A stretch of DNA of 64,000 nucleotides from Ptiloglossa arizonensis. Its lineage: Eukaryota; Arthropoda; Insecta; Hymenoptera; Colletidae. The notes beneath the pieces were generated by a model. The model was not told the origin of the DNA and made no database searches. It saw only the letters and a program-made list of their open reading frames with translations. The translations under genes were made by a program, and so were the position numbers. The stretch's first letter is position 1, and each line of letters opens with the position of its first letter. Of this stretch, positions 50,613 to 61,960 are shown one piece after another. Location of the stretch: the NCBI RefSeq assembly GCF_051014685.1, contig NW_027478514.1:743281-807280 (forward strand), written 5' to 3'.

Positions 50613-52556
50613 AGGGCAAAAATACACATACCGTTGTGATCGGGCGGGTTTACCTTTCCGATGCAACAGGAATTTCTCGAGTTCGTCAATCCGTTCGCGA
50701 GATATGGGAGTTTGAAGTTAAGGAATGGTTGAGAAACCATCAAAACTTTCGCAAGTCTGATACTCGAAACCAATAACTGCAATGGCATAGGGGAAAAGTA
50801 CACACACCATTGTAATCGGGCGAGTTTCTACATTCAGATGTAACAGGAATATCTCGAGTTCGTCAATCCGTTCGACAGATATGGGAATTTGATGCTAAGG
50901 AATGGTTGAGAAACCATCAAAATTTTCGCAAGTCTGATACTCGAAACCAATAACTACTATTGCCTAGGGCAAAAATACACATACAGTTGTAATCGGGCGA
51001 GTTTCTGCATTCATATGCAACAGGAATTTCTCGAGTTCGTCAATCTGTTCGCGAGAAATGGGAGTTTAAAGTTAAGGAATGGTTGCGAAACCATCAAAAT
51101 TTTTGCAATTCTGATACTCGAAGCCAGTAACTAGAATGTCCTGGGGGAAAAATACACAGACCGCTGTAATCGGGCGAGTATCTGCTTTCAGATGCAACAG
51201 GAATTTCTCGAGTTCGTCAATCCGTTCGCGAGATATGGGAGTTTGAAGTTAAGGAATGGTTGAGAAACCATCAAAACTTCCGCAAGTCTGATACTCGAAA
51301 CCAATAACTGGAATGGCATAGGGGAAAAGTACACACACCATTGTAATCGGGCGAGTTTCTACATTCAGATGCAACAGGAATATCTCGAGTTCGTCAATTC
51401 GTTCGCCAGATATGGGAATTTGAAGCTAAGGAATGGTTGAGAAACCATCAAAATTTTCGCAAGTTTGATACTCGAAACCAATAACTACTATTGGCTAGGG
51501 CAAAAATACACACACCGTTAAATCGGGCGAGTTTCTGCTTTCATATGCAACAGGAATTTCTCGAGTTCGTCAATCCGTTCGCGAGATATGGGAGTTTGAA
51601 GTTAAGTAATGGTTGAGAAACCATCAAAACTTTCGCAAGTCTGATACTCGAAACCAATAACTGCAATGGCATAGGGGAAAAGTACACACACCATTGTAAT
51701 CGGGCGTGTTTCTACTTTCAGATGCAACAGGAATATCTCGAGTTCGTCAATTCGTTCGCCAGATATGGGAATTTGAAGCTAAGGAATGGTTGAGAAACCA
51801 TCAAAATTTTCGCAAGTCTGATACTCGAAATCAATAACTACTATTGCCTAGGGCAAAAATACACATACCGCTGTAATCGGGCGAGTTTCTGCTTTCATAT
51901 GCAACAGTAATTTCTCGAGTTCGTCAATCCGTTCGCGAGATATGGAAGTTTGAGGTTAAGGAATGGTTGAGAAACCATCAAAATCTTCGCAAGTCTGATA
52001 CTCGAAACCAATAACTACTATGGCCTAGGGCAAAAATACACATACCGTTGTGATCGGGCGGGTTTTCCTTTCAGATGCAACAGGAATTCCTCGAGTTCGT
52101 CAATCCGTTCGCCAGATATGGGAATTTGAAGCTAAAGAATGGTTGAGAAACCATCAAAATTTTCGCAAGTCTGATACTCGAAACCAATAACTGGAATGGC
52201 CTAGGGGAAAAGTATGCACACCATTGTAATCGGGCGAGTTTCTACATTCAGATGCAACAGGAATATCTCGAGTTCGTCAATCCGTTCGCCAGATATGGGA
52301 ATTTGAAGCTAAGGAATGGTTGAGAAACCATCAAAATTTTCGCAAGTCTGATACGCGAAACCAATAACTACTATTGCCTACGGCAAAAATACACATACCG
52401 TTGTAATCGGGCGAGTTTCTGCTTTCATATGCAACAGGAATTTCTCGAGTTCGTCAATCCGTTCGCGAGATATGGAAGTATGAAGTTAAGGAATGGTTGA
52501 GAAACCATCAAAATTTTTGCAATTCTGATACTCGATACCTACAACTGGATTGGCAA
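50613..52556 (+). repeat. 1944-bp, 11-monomer tandem duplication, copy 1
   Basis: Abuts copy 2 (52557-54500). The length is 11 x 177 - 3. The missing bases are seen as two short GGGCGGGTTT-CC monomers (near 50645 and 52049) and a 1-bp loss in CACCGTTAAATCGG near 51517. Shared rare forms are TTTGATGCTAAGG, TTCGACAGATATGG, CATACAGTTGTAATC, CAACTTCCGCAAG and CAACAGTAATTTC. Confidence 0.88.
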
Positions 52557-54500
52557 AGGGCAAAAATACACATACCGTTGTGATCGGGCGGGTTTACCTT
52601 TCAGATGCAACAGGAATTTCTCGAGTTCGTCAATCCGTTCGCGAGATATGGGAGTTTGAAGTTAAGGAATGGTTGAGAAACCATCAAAACTTTCGCAAGT
52701 CTGATACTCGAAACCAATAACTGCAATGGCATAGGGGAAAAGTACACACACCATTGTAATCGGGCGAGTTTCTACATTCAGATGTAACAGGAATATCTCG
52801 AGTTCGTCAATCCGTTCGACAGATATGGGAATTTGATGCTAAGGAATGGTTGAGAAACCATCAAAATTTTCGCAAGTCTGATACTCGAAACCAATAACTA
52901 CTATTGCCTAGGGCAAAAATACACATACAGTTGTAATCGGGCGAGTTTCTGCATTCATATGCAACAGGAATTTCTCGAGTTCGTCAATCTGTTCGCGAGA
53001 AATGGGAGTTTAAAGTTAAGGAATGGTTGCGAAACCATCAAAATTTTTGCAATTCTGATACTCGAAGCCAGTAACTAGAATGTCCTGGGGGAAAAATACA
53101 CAGACCGCTGTAATCGGGCGAGTATCTGCTTTCAGATGCAACAGGAATTTCTCGAGTTCGTCAATCCGTTCGCGAGATATGGGAGTTTGAAGTTAAGGAA
53201 TGGTTGAGAAACCATCAAAACTTCCGCAAGTCTGATACTCGAAACCAATAACTGGAATGGCATAGGGGAAAAGTACACACACCATTGTAATCGGGCGAGT
53301 TTCTACATTCAGATGCAACAGGAATATCTCGAGTTCGTCAATTCGTTCGCCAGATATGGGAATTTGAAGCTAAGGAATGGTTGAGAAACCATCAAAATTT
53401 TCGCAAGTTTGATACTCGAAACCAATAACTACTATTGGCTAGGGCAAAAATACACACACCGTTGTAATCGGGCGAGTTTCTGCTTTCATATGCAACAGGA
53501 ATTTCTCGAGTTCGTCAATCCGTTCGCGAGATATGGGAGTTTGAAGTTAAGTAATGGTTGAGAAACCATCAAAACTTTCGCAAGTCTGATACTCGAAACC
53601 AATAACTGCAATGGCATAGGGGAAAAGTACACACACCATTGTAATCGGGCGTGTTTCTACTTTCAGATGCAACAGGAATATCTCGAGTTCGTCAATTCGT
53701 TCGCCAGATATGGGAATTTGAAGCTAAGGAATGGTTGAGAAACCATCAAAATTTTCGCAAGTCTGATACTCGAAACCAATAACTACTATTGCCTAGGGCA
53801 AAAATACACATACCGCTGTAATCGGGCGAGTTTCTGCTTTCATATGCAACAGTAATTTCTCGAGTTCGTCAATCCGTTCGCGAGATATGGAAGTTTGAGG
53901 TTAAGGAATGGTTGAGAAACCATCAAAATCTTCGCAAGTCTGATACTCGAAACCAATAACTACTATGGCCTAGGGCAAAAATACACATACCGTTGTGATC
54001 GGGCGGGTTTTCCTTTCAGATGCAACAGGAATTCCTCGAGTTCGTCAATCCGTTCGCCAGATATGGGACTTGAAGCTAAAGAATGGTTGAGAAACCATCA
54101 AAATTTTCGCAAGTCTGATACTCGAAACCAATAACTGGAATGGCCTAGGGGAAAAGTATGCACACCATTGTAATCGGGCGAGTTTCTACATTCAGATGCA
54201 ACAGGAATATCTCGAGTTCGTCAATCCGTTCGCCAGATATGGGAATTTGAAGCTAAGGAATGGTTGAGAAACCATCAAAATTTTCGCAAGTCTGATACGC
54301 GAAACCAATAACTACTATTGCCTACGGCAAAAACACACATACCGTTGTAATCGGGCGAGTTTCTGCTTTCATATGCAACAGGAATTTCTCGAGTTCGTCA
54401 ATCCGTTCGCGAGATATGGAAGTATGAAGTTAAGGAATGGTTGAGAAACCATCAAAATTTTTGCAATTCTGATACTCGATACCTATAACTGGATTGGCAA
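52557..54500 (+). repeat. 1944-bp, 11-monomer tandem duplication, copy 2
   Basis: Second copy of 50613-52556. Differences seen are CACCGTTGTAATCGG near 53457 (full length), ATGGGACTTGAAG near 54064 (a private 1-bp loss), AAACACACATACC near 54331, and CTATAACTGG near 54482 against CTACAACTGG near 52538. The unit boundary is marked by GGCAAAGGGCAAAAATAC at 52552. Confidence 0.88.
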
Positions 54501-57500
54501 AGGGGAAAAGTACGCACACCATTGTAATCGGGAGAGTCTCTACTTTCAGATGCAACAGGAATTTCTCGAGTTCGTCAATCCGTTCGCGAGATATGGGAGT
54601 TAGAAATTAAGGAATGGTTGAGAGTCCATCAAAATTTTCGCAAGTCTGATACTCGAAGCCCATAACTAGAATGTCCTTGGGGAAAAATACAAAGACCGCT
54701 GTAATCGGGCGAGTATCTGCTTTCGGATGCAACAGGAATTTCTCGAGTTCGTCAATCCGTTCGCGAGATATGGGAGTTTGAAGTTAAGGAATGGTTGAGA
54801 AACCATCAAAACTTTCGCAAGTCTGATACTCGAAACCAATAACTGCAATGGCATAGGGGAAAAGTACACACACCATTGTAATCGGGCGAGTCTCTACATT
54901 CAGATGCAACAGGAATATCTCGAGTTCGTCATTTCGTTCGCCAGATATGGGAATTTGAAGCTAAGGAATGGTTGAGAAACCATCAAAATTTTCGCAAGTC
55001 TGATACTCGAAACCAATAACTACTATGGGCTAGGGCAAAAATACACATACCGTTGTGGTCGGGCGGGTTTTCCTTTCAGATGCAACAGGAATTTCTCGAG
55101 TTCGTCAATCCGTTCGCGAGATATGGGAGTTTGAAGTTAAGGAATGGTTGAGAAACCATCAAAACTTTCGCAAGTCTGATACTCGAAACCAATAACTGCA
55201 ATGGCATGGGGGAAAAGTACACACACCATTGTAATCGGGCGAGTTTCTACATTCAGATGTAACAGGAATATCTCGAGTTCGTCAATTCGTTCGCCAGATA
55301 TGGGAATTTGATGCTAAGGAATGGATGAGAAACCATCAAAATTTTCGCAAGTCTGATACTCGAAACCAATAACTGGAATGGCCTAGGGGAAAAGTACGCA
55401 CACCATTGTAATCGGGAGAGTCTCTACTTTCAGATGCAACAGGAATTTCTCGAGTTCGTCTATCCGTTCGCGAGATATGGGAGTTAGAAGTTAAGGAATG
55501 GTTAAGAGTCCATCAAAATTTTCGCAAGTCTGATACTCGAAACCAATGACTAGAATGTCCTAGGGGAAAAATACACAGACCGTTGTGATCAGGCGAGTTT
55601 CTGCTTTCAGATGCAACAGGAATTTCTCGAGTTGGTCAATCCGTTCGCCAGATATGGGAATTTGAAGCTAAGGAATGGATGACAAACCATCAAAATTTTC
55701 GCAAGTCTGATACGCGAAACCAATAACTACTATTGCCTAGGGCAAAAAGACACATACCGTTGTAATCGGGCGAGTTTCTGCTTTCATATGCAACAGGAAT
55801 TTCCCGAGTTCGTCAATCTGTTCGCGAGAAATGGGAGTTTAAAGTTAAGGAATGGTTGCGAAACCATCAAAATTTTTGCAATTCTGATACTCGAAACCTA
55901 TAACTGGATTGGCAAAGGGGAAAAGTACGCACACCATTGTAATCGGGAGAGTCTCTACTTTCAGATGCAACAGGAATTTCTCGAGTTCGTCAATCCGTTC
56001 GCGAGATATGGGAGTTAGAAATTAAGGAATGGTTGAGAGTCCATCAAAATTTTCGCAAGTCTGATACTCGAAGCCAATAACTACAATGTCCTAGGGGAAA
56101 AATACACAGACCGTTGTAATCGGGCGAGTATCTGCTTTCAGATGCAACAGGAATTTCTCGAGTTCGTCATTCAGTTCGCGAGATATGGGAGTTTGAAGTT
56201 AAGGAATGGTTGAGAAACCATTAAAATTTTCGCAAGTCTGATACTCGAAACCAATAACTGGAATGGCCTAGGGGAAATGTACACACACCGTTGTGATCGG
56301 GCGAGTTTCTGCTTTCAGATGCAACAGGAATTTCTCGAGTTGGTCAATCCGTTCGCGAGATATGGGAATTTGAAGCTAAGGAATGGTTGAGAAACCATCA
56401 AAATTTTCGCAAGTCTGATACTCGAAACCAATAACTGGAATGGCCTAGGGGAAAAGTACGCACACCATTGTAATCGAGCGAGTTTCTGCTTTCAGATGCA
56501 ACAGGAATTTCTCGAGTTGGTCAATCCGTTCGCCAGATATGGGAATTTGAAGCTAAGGAATGGTTGATTAACCGTCAAAATTTTCGCAAGTCTGATACTC
56601 GAAATCAATAACCGGAATGGCCTAGGGGTATGTACGCACACCATTGTAATCGGGCGAGTTTCTACATTCAGATGCAACAGGAATATCTCGAGTTCGTCAA
56701 TCCGTTCGCCAGATATGGGAATTTGAAGCTAAGGAATGGTTGAGAAACCATCAAAATTTTCGCAAGTCTGATACGCGAAACCAATAACTACTATTGCCTA
56801 GGGCAAAAATACACATACCGTTGTAATCGGGCGAGTTTCTGCTTTCATAAGCAACAGGAATTTCTCGAGTTCGTCTATCCGTTCGCGGGATATGGAAGTT
56901 TGAAGTTAAGGAATGGTTGAGAAACCATCAAAACATTCGCAAGTCTGATACTCGAAACCAATAACTGCAATGGCATAGGGGAAAAGTACACACACCATTG
57001 TAATCGGGCGAGTTTCTACATTCAGATGCAACATGAATATCTCGAGTTCGTCAATCCGTTCGCCAGATATGGGAATTTGAAACTAAGGAATGGTTGAGAA
57101 ACCATCAAAATTTTCGCAAGTCTGATACGCGAAACAAATAACTACTATTGCCCAGGGCAAAAATACACATGCCGTTGTAATCGGGCGAGTTTCTGCTTTC
57201 ATATGCAACAGGAATTTCTCGAGTTCGTCAATCCGTTCGCGAGATATGGAAGTTTGAAGTTAAGGAATGGTTGAGAGTCCATCAAAATTTTCGCAAGTCT
57301 GATACTCGAAGCCAATAACTACAATGTCCTAGGGGAAAAATACACAGACCGTTGTAATCGGGCGAGTATCTGCTTTCAGATGCAACAGGAATTTCTCGAG
57401 TTCGTCATTCAGTTCGCGAGATATGGGAGTTTGAAGTTAAGGAATGGTTGAGAAACCATCAAAATTTCCGCAAGTCTGATACTCGAAACCAATAACTACT

Positions 57501-57715
57501 ATTGCATAGGGCAAAAATACACATACCGTTGTAATCGGGCGAGTTTCTGGTTTCATAGGCAACAGGAATTTCTCGAGTTCGTGAATCCGTTCGCGAGATA
57601 TGGAAGTTTGAAGTTAACGAATGGTTGAGAAACCATCAAAACTTTCGCAAGTCTGATACTCGGAACCAATAACTGGAATGGCCTAGGGGAAAAGTACACA
57701 CACCCTTGTAATCGG

Positions 57716-59755
57716 GCGAGTTTCTACATTCAGATGCAACATGAATATCTCGAGTTCGTCAATCCGTTCGCCAGATATGGGAATTTGAAACTAAGGAATG
57801 GTTGAGAAACCATCAAAATTTTCGCAAGTCTGATACGCGAAACAAATAACTACTATTGCCCAGGGCAAAAATACACATGCCGTTGTAATCGGGCGAGTTT
57901 CTGCTTTCATATGCAACAGGAATTTCTCGAGTTCGTCAATCCGTTCGCGAGATATGGAAGTTTGAAGTTAAGGAATGGTTGAGAAACCGTCAAAATTTTC
58001 GAAAGTCAGATACTCGAAACCAATAACTACTGTGGCCTGCGGGAAAAATACACAGACCGTTGTAATCGGGCGAGTTTCTGCTTTCATATGCAACAGGAAT
58101 TTCTCGAGTTCGTCAATCCGTTCGCGAGATATGGGAGTTTGAAGTTAAGGAATGGTTGAGAAACCATCAAAACTTTCGCAAGTCTGATACTCGAAACCAG
58201 TAACTGCAATGGCATAGGGGAAAAGTACACACACCATTGTAATCGGGCGTGTTTCTACATTCGGATGCCACAGGAATATCTCGAGTTCGTCAATTCGTTC
58301 GCCAGATATGGGAATTTGAAGCTAAGGAATGGTTGAGAAACCATCAAAATTTTCGCAAGTCTGATACTCGAAACCAATAACTACTATTGCCTAGGGCAAA
58401 AATACACATACCGTTGTAATCGGGCGAGTTTCTGCTTTCATATGCAACAGGAATTTCTCGAGTTCGTCAATCCGTTCGCGAGATATGGAAGTTTGAGGTT
58501 AAGGAATGGTTGAGAAACCATCAAAATCTTCGCAAGTCTGATACTCGAAACCAATAACTACTATGGCCTAGGGCAAAAATACACATACCGTTGTGATCGG
58601 GCGGGTTTTCCTTTCAGATGCAACAGGAATTTCTCGAGTTCGACAATCCGTTCGCCAAATATGGGAATTTGAAGCTAAGGAATGGTTGAGAAACCATCAA
58701 AATTTTCGCAAGTCTGATACTCGAAACCAATAACTGGAATGGCCTAGGGGAAAAGTACGCACACCATTGTAATCGGGCGAGTTTCTACATTCAGATGCAA
58801 CAGGAATATCTCGTGTTCGTCAATCCGTTCGCCAGATATGGGAATTTGAAGCTAAGGAATGGTTGAGAAACCATCAAAATTTTCGCAAGTCTGATACGCG
58901 AAACCAATAACTACTATTGCCTAGGGCAAAAATACACATACCGTTGTAATCGGGCGAGTTTCTGCTTTCATATGCAACAGGAATTTCTCTAGTTCGTCAA
59001 TCCGTTCGCGAGATATGGAAGTTTGAAGTTAAGGAATGGTTGAAAAACCATCAAAATTTTCGCAAGTCTGATACTCGAAACCAATAACTGGAATGGCCTA
59101 GGGGAAATGTACACACACCTTTGTGATCGGGCGAGTTTCTGCTTTCAGATGCAACAGGAATTTCTCGAGTTGGTCAATCCGTTCGCCAGATATGGGAATT
59201 TGAAGCTAAGGAATGGTTGACAAACCATCAAAATTTTCGCAAGTCTGATACGCGAAACCAATAACTACTATTGCCTAGGGCAAAAATACACATACCGTTG
59301 TAATCGGGCGACTTTCTGCTTTCATATGCAACAGGAATTTCCCGAGTTCGTCAATCTGTTCGCGAGAAATGGGAGTTTAAAGTTAAGGAATGGTTGCGAA
59401 ACCATCAAAATTTTTGCAATTCTGATACTCGAAACCTATAACTGGATTGCAAAGGGGAAAAGTACGCACACCATTGCAATCGGGAGAGTCTCTACTTTCA
59501 GATGCAACAGGAATTTCTCGAGTTCGTCAATCCGTTCGCGAGATATGGGAGTTAGAAATTAAGGAACGGTTGAGAGCCAATCAAAATTTTCGCAAGTCTG
59601 ATACTCGAAGCCAATAACTAGAATGTCCTAGGGGAAAAATACACAGACCGTTGTAATCGGGCGAGTATCTGCTTTCAGATGCAACAGGAATTTCTCGAGT
59701 TCGTCATTCCGTTCGCGAGATATGGGAGTTTGAAGTTAAGGAATGGTTGAGAAAC
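57716..59755 (+). repeat. 24-monomer-offset repeat, copy 1
   Basis: Matches 61961-64000 at an offset of 4245 bp (24 x 177 - 3) with few substitutions, for example GCGAGATATGG near 57950 against GCGAGTTATGG near 62195, and CAAAAATACAC near 58396 against CAAACATACAC near 62641. The right copy reaches the window end, so the true length is unknown. Confidence 0.88.
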
Positions 59756-61960
59756 CATCAAAACTTTCGCAAGTCTGATACTCGAAACCAATAACCGGAA
59801 TGGCCAAGGGGAAAGGTACACACACCATTGTAATCGGGCGAGTTTCTACATTCAGATGCAACAGAAATATCTCGAGTTCGTCAATCCATTCGCCTAATAT
59901 GGGAATTTGAAGCTAAGGAATGGTTGAGAAACCGGCAAAATTTTCGCAAGTCTGATACTCGAAACCAATAACTGGAATGGCCTAGGGAAAAAGTACGCAC
60001 ACCATTGTAATCGAGCGAGTTTCTGCTTTCAGATGCAACAGGAATTTCTCGAGTTAGTCAATCCGTTCGCGAGAAATGGGAGTTTAAAGTTAAGGAATGG
60101 TTTAGAAACCATCAAAATTTTCGCAAGTCTGATACTCGAAACCAATAACTACTATTGCCTAGGGTAAAAATACTCATACCGTTGTAATCGGGCGAGTTTC
60201 TGGTTTCATAAGCAACAGGAATTTCTCGAGTTCGTCAATCCGTTCGCGAGATATGGAAGTTTGAAGTTAACGAATGGTTGAGAAACCATCAAAATTTTCG
60301 CAAGTCGGATACTCGAAACCAATAACAGGAATGGCCTAGGGGAAAAGTACACACACCGTTGTGATCGGGCGAGTTTCTGCTTTCAGATGCAACAGGAATT
60401 TCTCGAGTTCGTCAATCCGTTCGCGAGATATGGGAGTTTGTAGTTAAGGAATGGTTGAGAAACCATCAAAACTTTCGCAAGTCTGATACTCGAAACCAAT
60501 AACAGGAATGGCCTAGGGGAAAAGTACACACACCCTTGTAATCGGGCGAGTTTCTACATTCAAATGCAACAGGAATATCTCGAGTTCGTCAATCCGTTCG
60601 CGAGATATGGGAATTTGAAGCTAAGGAATGGTTGAGAAACCATCAAAATTTTCGCAAGTCTGATACTCGAAACCAATAACTGGAATGGCCTAGGGGAAAA
60701 GTACGCACACCATTGTAATCGAGCGAGTTTCTGCTTTCAGATGCAACAGGAATTTCTCGAGTTAGTCAATCCGTTCGCGAGAAATGGGAGTTTAAAGTTA
60801 AGGAATGGTTTAGAAACCATCAAAATTTTCGCAAGTCTGATACTCGAAACCAATAACTACTATTGCCTAGGGCAAAAATACACATACCGTTGTAATCGGG
60901 CGAGTTTCTGGTTTCATAAGCAACAGGAATTTCTCGAGTTCGTCAATCCGTTCGCGAGATATGGAAGTTTGAAGTTAACGAATGGTTGAGAAACCATCAA
61001 AATTTTCGCAAGTCGGATACTCGATACCAATAACTGGAATGGCCTAGGGGAAAAGTACACACACCGTTGTGATCGGGCGAGTTTCTGCTTTCAGATGCAA
61101 CAGGAATTTCTCGAGTTCTTCAATCCGTTCGCGAGATATGGGAGTTTGTAGTTAAGGAATGGTTGAGAAACCATCAAAATTTTCGCAAGTCTGATACTCG
61201 AAACCAATAACAGGAATGGCCTAGGGGAAAAGTACACACACCCTTGTAATCGGGCGGGTTTCTACATTCAAATGCAACAGGAATATCTCGAGTTCGTCAA
61301 TCCGTTCGCGAGATATGGGAATTTGAAGCTAAGGAATGGTTGAGCAACCATCAAAATTTTCGCAAGTCTGATACTCGAAACCAATAACTGGAATGGCCTA
61401 GGGGAAAAGTACGCACACCATTGTAATCGAGCGAGTTTCTGCTTTCAGATGCAACAGGAATTTCTCGAGTTGGTCAATCCGTTCGCCAGATATGGGAATT
61501 TGAAGCTAAGGAATGGTTGATTAACCGTCAAAATTTTCGCAAGTCTGATACTCGAAACCAATAACCGGAATGGCCTAGGGGAATGTACGCACACCATTGT
61601 AATCGGGCGAGTTTCTACATTCAGATGCAACAGGAATATCTCGAGTTCGTCAATCCGTTCGCCAGATATGGGAATTTGAAGCTAAGGAATGGTTGAGAAA
61701 CCATCAAAATTTTCGCAAGTCTGATACGCGAAACCAATAACTACTATTGCCTAGGGCAAAAATACACATACCGTTGTAATCGGGCGAGTTTCTGCTTTCA
61801 TAAGCAACAGGAATTTCTCGAGTTCGTCTATCCGTTCGCGGGATATGGAAGTTTGAAGTTAAGGAATGGTTGAGAAACCATCAAAACATTCGCAAGTCTG
61901 ATACTCGAAACCAATAACTGCAATGGCATAGGGGAAAAGTACACACACCATTGTAATCGG

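Noticed and set aside
54666..54869. Minus-strand open frames of 61-80 codons (also at 1762, 2173, 17825, 31718, 38539, 50597, 56492 and 61445) as genes
   Set aside because: They are antisense readings of the same monomer and recur only where indels or substitutions happen to remove stops.
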